From Theristus sp. LFF4_11 (lineage: Eukaryota > Nematoda > Chromadorea > Monhysterida > Xyalidae), in contig JASANC010002374.1 of NCBI GenBank assembly GCA_030248135.1, positions 1 through 20,097 of the forward strand: a stretch of DNA of 20,097 bases, in the 5' to 3' direction. A program made the position numbers and the translations under genes. Below the pieces are notes generated by a model, which saw nothing but the letters and a program-made list of their open reading frames with translations, ran no database searches and had not been told where the DNA came from. This document shows positions 1 to 10,300 of the stretch, in pieces. Numbering within the stretch: position 1 is the first letter of the stretch; every line of letters starts with the position of its first letter.

Positions 1-1304
1 ACATATTTTGTTATTTAACAGGTTTACCGTGTTATATCGGATTAAACTTCTGGTAATTTGCAAAAATTGCTTTAAAATTACAATTTACTAACTAGATACG
101 TGTAATTCAAATAAATCGGTCCGTTTACACATAGTAAAACATGTTTGTAGTGAGGTCAAAGTGCATATGCAGTGAACGGTGCCGAGCCGTGCGTGTGTTG
201 TTTTCTGTGAATTTCAAACTAGGCCAGTCGATCTCGATCCTGTTTTACGGTTGTATTACAAATACAACTGTTTACCAAATCAAGTAAAGATGAGATAACA
301 AAATTATTTTCGAAAACCGTTGGATCTAGCAATTCAGGTCGTATGAACGATGGTGGATTCTTATTGTGTTGTAGAGGTGTCCTGAGCACAATGTGTTCCA
401 CACAGAATAAATAGTTCTTGTGTTATTCGTCTGTTTTGTAACCGCTGAAAATAAATGAGCATGTGGCAACAAAATTATGCAGGAATTTATCATATAACTT
501 GTAATTCAAATTAAAAGTTACATGTGCAGGTTTAGGGAAACAGTTTTATTCATCAAGTTCAAACAAAGTTTTAAACTTTCAGCACAACACTCATCTTTGG
601 GTTAGGAAATGGTGTAAATTTTAGTCAGGTCTCTTTGGTGACACTTTCACTTCGATAACTCAAATTCTTTCCTTGGACCGTAACATTTGGCAAGCGATTT
701 CGTTAAGTTTGCAATCACCTTTCGCTTCTTTTGTTTTGTTCTCGATCGTGTAAGAGGTGAAAAAACGCAAAATACATACAATGTTGGGTTTGCAGATTGA
801 TGAACAGCTCAGGTATACTCTTTTGTATTTATTTACAAAAAAACAATCAATGTACTTTTGCGTGCTGAAAAAGTAGTAGTGATACTTCCGGGCTTCTTTC
901 AGTAATAAATACGACACACTCAAAAAGACACAATGACTTCAACGGTTCGCAGGCCATAAAACACTGCAGCGTTACGCAACGAAAAACAGGCCACAGAGAT
1001 GTTCGACAAACAATCGTTTTGTGTATCATCATCTTATCGGATCAGTTACGTTTGAGTGAAAAAGCAAGTGCTATGCTATACTCAGTTATTGTTGTGTGAC
1101 TTTCGATTAGCGTTTTATCGCTGAGCTTGTGTTATGGCGTTGTGATGGTACCGTGTTATCGATGCATCAAAAGGTCAACCGTATCCACGCTTATTGCTAT
1201 TGACACCTGCAAAAGAGGACATCACATTCTGAACAATAAACAACCCAGTTCTGTTCGTAAAAAAATAGATCATGTATAGAAATCACTAACAGCTGCATTC
1301 ATCG
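1..1304. other. Upstream flank of gene A, no gene seen
   Basis: AT-rich sequence with only short open frames in both directions, none with a recognisable motif or splice pattern. It may hold the gene A promoter and leader. I see no repeat or RNA gene in it. Confidence 0.6.
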
Positions 1305-1395
1305 ATGCTGTTAGTAAAAATGATTCCTTACTCTGATGTTTCATTGTGGATCCGTTGTTTTACGTTCGGCTTGTTTGCCTTCGTTGTTCAAAGTG
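1305..1395 (+). other. Gene A exon 1: signal peptide
   Basis: The exon encodes about 30 residues with a hydrophobic core near residues 14-28 ([14 protein letters not shown]), followed by the phase-1 donor GTGAGT. Gene B starts with an equivalent signal exon, also phase 1. Either ATG, at 1305 or 1320, would leave the core intact. The sequence CTAACAG ending at about 1293 could be an acceptor for a 5' leader or trans-spliced leader, but I cannot confirm that. Confidence 0.7.
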
Positions 1396-4300
1396 GTGAG
1401 TTTGACACAACGAGCATGTACACATATGAACTATCAATGTGTGTCTTTGAACGTTTTGTATTTGTGTTTCTGAAGACCAAAATCGATTTTGTCGTCTCGG
1501 CGACCTGTGCAACGAATGTCAGTTGCGTTGGATACCAGGGGGCGCATGTGAACCTGCCGATGTGCGGCCGTACCGGTTTTTGAAGTGTTCCCCTGTCACT
1601 AAGTGTGTTTATTTTATGTTTTTGTATGCTGCTAATCAACTCTGTTTCGTTTCATAACGCTTAACGGATGTTCTTTGTCTTTTTTTAGTTTAGTCGCAGA
1701 AGATGACTCATCGTACCTGATGTGTGATTCAAAAACAAGGTACGATCGTTAAATGTAAAATAATACATTGTATGTGCTCAATCAACTGGTGTTCCTTTTA
1801 GACAACTTAGACTTGAATATTGCCCTGTTGGTTCGTATTTTGCGAAAGGCCGTTGCATCGACGTCACTCTGTTTCAGTACAGACAGGCATATACTACAGG
1901 TAAAACATGTAGAATTAATAGTTATAGAAGCGTCAAAACTATACGATGCGTCCTTTATCAGGCAGCAGTCGCGTTAGCGATCCATGCCAACAGAACACTG
2001 ACTGTCTCAGTTTGTACTGCAGCTCAGGCATTTGTTCCTGTTCGTCAGCTTCTGTGCAGATCGGCAACGATTGTTACTCAAGTAAGCTTTTGTTGCATTG
2101 TCATTTGTTTTCTTTTTCACTAAATGTTTTTCCAGTACTCTGCAGTAAACTGTACTTTTGAAAGTTAAGAAATCCAACCGGATGGCAGCGGCTGTGTTGA
2201 CAGTCGACAGTGCAGTGCGGTTTGGCCGGGTGCAACGTGCAACTCTGGTACGTGTCGATGTCCGATCGATTATCGCACGGAAGAGACGCGCGATGGCGCC
2301 GTTTGCGTACGACACAAATATGGTCAGCCACTATTTTCAATTCTCAACGGTGTTTTGTTTGAATAAATTGTGACGTTTCTTTTATATAAGGCTCTAATGT
2401 CGTGTCTGCATGTCCGTTGCCGTACGTGACAGCACCTGCGTCCGCTGCGCAGGCTAATCTGGGCACACTTACGGCGCTGAGACAGTCCGGCACAAACAAC
2501 CTACTAAAATGTAACCAGGCTGCGGCATCGAATCAAATTTACGCTCAATGCAACAACGCTGGTAATGTGTCGTATACTCCTTAACATTTCAATGGACAAA
2601 CAACCACACAAACGCAAAGTGAACAATAACAGGTGAAATCTACGATTGCGTATCAAGTACAGATAGTTCTGGTGGTCCGAGTTCACAGGCAAACAGTGGC
2701 ATATGCTGCCCTTCAAGAGGTTTGTTCAATTTATAATTTAAACGTATAATTTAGCCGTTAAAATTGCTAAAGATTTGCAGCATTAACATGTGTTCAACCG
2801 CGGGACACTGGTGGAACTGGCGAACCCTTACAGCGCTATTATTACGACAGTGTCAGCGGTTCATGCGTATCATTCACATTCAATGCGCTCGGCGCTTCTG
2901 CTTCAAATGCAAACTCTAATAATTTTGACAGTTACGATCACTGTATGTCGTACTGCAGTACAAGTGCGTGCAAAGTACAAAGCGTTTTCTTGATGTTCTT
3001 GTAGTTATGTTCAGTAACTGAGCGTTCAGATTGTTGCTATAGTCATGAAAACAACACTGTCTTTTTAGCATGTTCTCGTGGACCAGCCGAATATGGCAGC
3101 AGTCGTGACAACCAAGGCAATTTGGCCGTAGCATGTTCAGCATCATCCAGTTCGTGCACGTCGAACCATCTGTGTACTCGCATTGGTAGCACGTTGTACT
3201 GTTGTCCTGAAACATGTGAGTTTTTTCACATTCGACCAGAAGTGGTTAACTTAACATGTACAGGGTGTCCCAAAAAAAACATAACAAAAGTAAACGGCTC
3301 GTGCGGCCGACTGGTTACACGTGAAGCCGTGAAACTTGAAACACTTTTAGAACTAAGAAACACATTTTGTGTGTTCAAATTTTATCCCGAAATTCCATTT
3401 TTTCAATAATATTTCAGCAGAAAACTCAAAAATCACCAAAATTCAGTTTTTTTGACTCAAGATAAACATCATTGTCGTCATCGAGAATCTCATCTGGCAG
3501 TGGCACAAGTTCATCGTCAGCTTCAACTTTGATGTCATCATGTTCATGCTCACGGTCGTTCAGTTTCATTTTTCTCAGCTGCTCAATGTGTTTTCCATTG
3601 TTCTCAATGAACGCCGACATTCAGTGTTTGAAACTGATGCTCACTTTCTGGTGCAGCGCCCGACCATCGATGATTTTTTTGCACACCGCGCTGCAGTGGT
3701 GGGCGCCGAAAAGTCCCACATTATCCGTCAGATGCTTCCAAACGCAGTAGTCAAAGGCTTCATGTACGGACTCCTCTTGGGCCATTCAATTTTGCCCATG
3801 CGGCCGATCCAGCGGTCACCGAACGACGCCGACAGCCACTCGCGCACTTGTTTCAATTTTCCTCTTGACTTATGGGTTTGGGGCACCTGAAGAAAATTAT
3901 GTACCGTTCGCCGCCCAACATTTTCGACAATTTGAAAAGCAAAATATGCAGTGGTGTGCAAAAAATCAACGATGATCGGGCGCTGCACCAGAATTGCACA
4001 TCAATTTCGAACACCGAATGTCGGCAGTCATTGAGAACAATGAAAAAGGCATTGAGCAGCTGAAAAAGTGAAACTAAAAGGTCGAGAGGATAAACCTCAT
4101 GACATCAGTGAAGACGAAGCTGAAGATGAACTTGCGCCACTGCCATATGTGAATCTCGATGACGACAACGATGTTTATCCTGAGTCAAAATGCTGAAGTA
4201 GGGTGATTTTTGAGTTTTTACGCATTTCTGCTGAAATATTATTGAAAAAGTAAAATTTCGGGATAAAATTTGAACACACAAAATGTGTTCCTTATTTCTA

Positions 4301-7300
4301 AAAGTGTTTCAAATTTCACGGCTTCACGTGCAACCAGTCGGCCGCACGAGCCATTTACTTTTGTTATGTTTTTTTGGGACACCCTGTACATATACCAAAC
4401 ATGCACATATGTAAACTGTAGCTATGTATATACTATGCGATAGTTTCATTTTCAGCTTACATATGTAGCAATTCCGGTGGGCGCGCTTACGTCGGCCAGA
4501 CAGTGCCAACGTCGGCAGATATGGGCTTTGCATCGGCGTCACTGAGCACAATCACCCGTTGGTGGTACAATGCTGACACGGGCGTCTGCGACAGTTTTCA
4601 ATACGCCGGCGCTGGTGGAAACTACAACAACTTCATCAGCCGCCAAGACTGCGAGAACTTCTGCATGCAGGGTGATTTCAAGTCAGATGAAAACTGGACC
4701 GACCATGGAAAAAGTTTTTCTATTCAGAGCTGTGCAGTTATGGAAGTCCTTTGCGAACATCATCGGGAACCTACCAACGTTGCTCGAGTAATACCGACTG
4801 CCCCACTGCGTATGACTGTGCCTCAAATTCACAGTCGTCCAGCTCAATGCAAGTCTGCTGTCCGAGAGCGCGTTAGTTTTTCGAATGCGGTTTTTGTGGT
4901 AAAGTGATTCTTTATGCCAAATATGTTTGGTATGTTTTAGAAACTGTGTGTTCTCAAGCAAAGATTATTGGCACTTGCACCAGTTGGATGCGCCGGTATT
5001 GGCACAACCCCACGACACGCGAATGTGAACAATTTCAATATTCCGGCTGTGGTGGTAACGACAACAATTTTCCGACGCAAATTGAATGCCAAGATTATTG
5101 CCGTGATACAACTGGTAAAATTGATTTTTTTACCATATAGTACCGGGTGTCCCAAAAAAACGTTACAAAAGTGGCTCGTGCGGCCAACTGGTTCTCAAAA
5201 GTCACCTAAATTCAGCATTTTGACTCAGGATAAACATCATTGTCGTTAGTGTTGGCAAAATATCTTTTTTCAAATCGCGGGAAAACACCGGTATTTTCCC
5301 TTTGCAACCCCAATTGTCGTCATCGAGATTCTCATATGGCAGTAGCGCAGGTTCATCGTCAGCTTCATCTTCACTGCCATCATGTTTATCCTCTCAGCCG
5401 TTCAGTTTCATTTTTCTCAGCTGCTCAATGTGTTTTCCGTTGTTCTTAATGATTGCAGACATTTGATGTTTGAAACTGGATGAGCACTTTCTGGTGCAGC
5501 GCCCGATCATCGTTAATTTTTTGCACACCGCTGCAATGTTGTGCGCTATATGGTAAACAGTATCCGCCCGATGCCCCAAACACGACGGATACTGTGTATC
5601 GTATAGCGCCAAACATTGTAGCGGTGTGCAAGAAATCAACGATGATCGGGCGTTGCACCAGAAAGCGCTCATCAGTTTCAACATCGAATGTCGGCAATCA
5701 TTAAGAACAACGGAAAATACATTGAACAGCAGAAAAAAGTAAAACTGAAGGGCCGAGAGGTGAGAACATGGTGACATCAGAGAAGATGAAGCTGAAGATG
5801 AACTGCCACTGCCAGATGAGAATCTGGATGACGACAATGATGTTTATCCTGAGTCAAAATGCTGAATTTTAGTGATTTTTGAGTTTTTACGAATTTCTGC
5901 TAAATATCATTGAAAAAGTAGAACTTCGGTAAAATATTGAAAAGTTAAACACAAAATAAGTGTAGGTTAGTTCCATAAGTGTTTCACATTTCATGGCTTC
6001 ACGTGCAACCAGTCGGCCGCACGAGCCATTTACTTTTGTGATGTTTTTTGGGACACCCTGTATAAACCGGTGAAAGCGCTGGTTTTAAATTATTTCAGCG
6101 GAACCTCTTTGCATTCATGGGCTGGCGTACAAAGATACGCATGGCATGTTTTACTCATGCAGTGGAACCACGTCGCAATGCCCCAGCAACCACGAATGTT
6201 ATTTCGACGGGTTCATGTGGGGCTGTTGTCCAATAAAATGTAACTTTTTTGTTGTTATGCTTCAAAAATGTCCGTTCCTTTAGTTTATAACCAACGACAA
6301 TATTTAGCGTATACCTGCTCATTGAGTTCTGATTCCGGCCGCGTTTGTGGTTCCACCGTCAGTCGATGGCATTTTGATTCAGCAACTCAACGCTGCATCA
6401 GTCTGACTTATTATGGTTGTGATGGAAATTCCAATAACTTTGCCACAAAACAGCTCTGCGAATCGTACTGTGGTATCGGAGGTGAATTTCTAGTAAAGAA
6501 AAAACAAACAGGCTTAAATGGGGTACACATGATAGCTTTGATACTAATATTTCCCCCTAAGGTTGCCCAAACGGAGGCTCAGCATACCGTGAACCAACCA
6601 ATAATCAATTGCGTTCATGCAATCCTTCAACGCCCTGCCCATCTGGGTACGAATGTGATGCTGTCAGTGAAAGTCCAACAACGATCGTTAATCGTTGTTG
6701 TCCAACAAAAGGTACATGGTTGTTTTTTTGAAAATGATTTTTTTACATTTTCATGTTTGTACTATGTTTTCACAATCTTTGTTTTCAAGCCTTCATCTGT
6801 CAGCAACCACCTGCGCAAAACAAAAAGTGTTCTGCAGTCAGCAGCACTCGTTTCTTTTTCAACAAAGCGACCGGAGACTGCACGTCTTTTTTGTACAATG
6901 GATGCGAGAACAATGGCAATGACTTCGCTACTGTGGCACAGTGCCGAGCTTTTTGTGGAGCTGCAGGTCTGAATTTTTTTTGTTAGTGATATGAAACTAA
7001 AGTTGTTCATTTACGCCTTTTATTTCAGCATGCAAAGCAGGAGAACTTGCTTTGACTGATGTGAATAGTTACGAATCAAGAATGTGTAACCAAATGTTGA
7101 TCAACAGTTGTCCAGAAGGCTTTCTCTGTCGTTATGACAGTCTTACTAAACGGAGTATCTGTTGCGGCGCCACAAACATGGGTAAAAAATGTGGTTATAG
7201 ACATTGACTTTTTTCAACTTCGCATGTTTTTTGTCCTAACAGGCGTTTGCACCACAACTCAAAAAGCTTATGTCGATGCGAGGACCACTACACCTCGCGA

Positions 7301-10300
7301 GTGCATACCTAATGTTCAAGCAAGCTGTCCTGATCGTTATTCGTGCCAGTATAACACCGCGAAAGGAAAGTACTACTGCTGCGCCCCACTCTCTGAAGGT
7401 TGTGTGTTAGATTGTTATGCATTGTATTCGCAATTCTTAACTTTAAATGATTTTTCAGGTGATGTTTGTCCTAAGGGTAAAGCGCCATCTTTGGACAATA
7501 TCCGAAAATTGCCGATAAAGTGTACAATTGGTGTGCTATCGAACAGTTGCCCTGTTGGTTATACGTGTCACAGCGATTCTACCACAGCCTACCAAGGCTA
7601 CTGTTGTAGCGCATTGCGTTAGTTTTTTGTTTTTACCAACAAAAAGAGCTGAAATCTGTTTTATAGTATCTTTTTGCGTTCAGCCATTTGTCCGAATGGG
7701 GCAGCTTATGCAACAGACGAATCGGGAAATCCTGTTGAATGCGTTATTGGTGGGATCCAAATGTGCAAAACTGGTTACGTGTGCGAAACTAACACCCCAG
7801 AAACCGTATACGGTCGTGGATATTGTTGTCAACAAACTCGCCCACAGGCAGATCAAGGTTCAATCAAATTGAGACCACCAATGTCGCAATTTTTTCATTC
7901 GTACCTCATTCCAAATTACTGTTTCAGGCGGTTGTCCACCTTCATATTTTGTTTACAAACGAAACGGCGCCATTGTAACGTGTGATGCGTTTACGCCGGT
8001 TTCGTGTCCGACAGCGTATTCATGCCAGTGGTCAGAGCAGAACAGTCAATACCAGTGCTGTGGTAGTCGCCCCTTGCCAGATGGCGCAGCAGATGAACGA
8101 CGTGACTTTTACTTTTACACCTTTTCAAACATTATAAGAGAACGATACGTTCCAAAAACGTTTGTTCTGTTGGCAGGTCTTGGTTGTCCAACTGGACAAG
8201 AAGCCTACATTGACCCAGTTAATGGAAGATGGCGCCAGTGCCCAAGTCTTCTATCGGATGTTTGCCCCGTGGGATACTTTTGTCAGTTCTCCTCCGATCG
8301 CGATATTATTCAGTGTTGTGGAGTGAATGGAGGTATGCACATACCGTACATTAGAGTATTCTACTAGCGCATGGATAGCCACTGCTCAATTTAAACCAAC
8401 TATACATATATAACAATTGAAGGAGTGTGCTCACCAGGTGAACTATTATATTAACTCATCAAACACAGGTTGTCCAACTGGCTGGGTAGCATTTGTGTCG
8501 GCGGAAGGTCAGCCGGAGTCGTGTCATCCAAATCTTGCGTACTCATGCCAGGCTGGCTTCACCTGCGAGCCTTCAACTCAAGGAGGTTATGTTTGTTGCG
8601 CTGGTGGTTTGCTGGAGAAAACGGCGCGCATGCATTCTGACACCGTAAAACCATGGCGATCGGTTATCGAACGTTCGTTCAAATGTGCTTCTTGCATACA
8701 TGTTTTGGTGTGATTTTGACAAATGCGTTTTTACAGCACCTGAGAAACAATGCGCAGAGCACTATGTACTAGTGAATGGCGAATGTCTATTTCGGGTACA
8801 GCCCGGCAGTTCATGTCGTCATCAACGACAATGCCTCGGTGGCTCGAACTGTCAAAATAACGTCTGTGGTTGTCCAGAGAATTTGCACAATATTGACGGC
8901 CAATGCAGACGATCAAAAGTCAGCAAACCAAAAGGTTGTTTCTAATACCAGTCTATTGGGTAAACGTGTTTTTTGCATTTTTGATGTGTACATTTTCCAG
9001 AATGTGTTGAAGGCGAAACGGTAGCATTTCGCGGCGGTTGTCTGCCATTGGTCAAAATTGACGGCATCTGTGAACACCCAGTTCAGTGCTCAGGAGGCTC
9101 TAAATGCACCAACCATCGGTGTCGCTGCCCAGACGGTTTCACAGTAGCTGATAGAGTTTGCAGACTACTTTCGACAACAACAACTACGCAGCAACCTTCC
9201 ACAACGACTCGCATTGATTGGAAAAAATCCGTTAAATTGAACTCAGAAGGCAAGAATTGTTCGAGAAAAATTAATAGGGACACAACATTACACGTATGTA
9301 CAGGGTAATCAAAAAACGTCAATTTTTTGAAACGCTTCGATCTCGCTACTGTATTAATGTCTGAAGCTGAAATTTACATTTGGGTGCCATTTGTTGTGTA
9401 AAAATTTCAGCCAAAATATTGACCCTGTTAGGCACAACAGGACTTTTATCCAATTATTCACATTTTCATTGTTTTTTACATTTTCAAGCATTGGGATGCA
9501 CGTCATCATTATCATTCAAGTTTTCTCTTGGCAATATCACATCGTCGTCTGTTTCACTGTCATCTGCTCCATAACTGACTTGTTTTACTCCTTAAACTGC
9601 TCAAGTTAAGCAGATCAACAGTGACCGGTCGCTGCGTCGCAAAGCGCTGCAAGGCTTCAGGCATTGCTTGCAAGCGGTCATTGAAAACAATGGTAGAAAC
9701 ATTAAACAGTTTTAATTTACTAAAAAAGACAGTGAGCAGATGGTAGTGAAACAGAAAACAATGTGATATTGCCAGAAGAAAACTTGAATGTTGATGATGA
9801 CGTGTATCCCGGTGCTTAAAAACGTGAAACCAGTGAAAATGTAAAATTTTGGATAAACGTACCGTTGTGCCTATCAGAGTTAATATTTTAACTGAAATTT
9901 TTACACAACAACTGGCAATTACATGACCATAAGTGATGCAAGCTTTAGATGTTAATGCAGCTCGAAATCGAACCGTTTTAAAAATAGCTGTTTTTGATTA
10001 CCCTGTATATTATTGTGCATGTACATATCATTTTAGAGTATTGCGGCACTGAAAACGCCGTTGTACAATTGGAGTCTGACGGTTCTGCCCGATTGTGCTC
10101 GTTTGACTCGTTTGCTTGTGATAATGGACACTCGTGCTCTTACTCGCACTGGCGTCAACAATATTATTGTTGTAAAACAGTGAAGCCAGCAAGCTCGGAA
10201 TCCTCCAAGAATCAAATTAAGTCGCGAAAAACCGGTAATCAGCCTTAAATAGCGTTCAAAGCAACTTTTGACTAAATCGTGCGATATATTCATCAAAACT

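Noticed and set aside
1..1304. A further transposon or 3' end of another gene in the left flank
   Set aside because: I found no terminal inverted repeats, TA-flanked ends or conserved exon; the AATAAA-like strings there are expected in AT-rich DNA.
5394..5837. 147-codon minus-strand open frame across element 2
   Set aside because: It runs antisense through the right arm and sense through the left arm of the palindrome; only the part with the [11 protein letters not shown] motif is a transposase remnant. It is not an intact gene.
3069..6711. Cys-rich units between the Kunitz domains as WAP domains
   Set aside because: The spacing C-P-x-G ... C-P-x-G-Y-x-C ... C-C fits lustrin-type repeats, and the eight-cysteine four-disulfide WAP core is not present.
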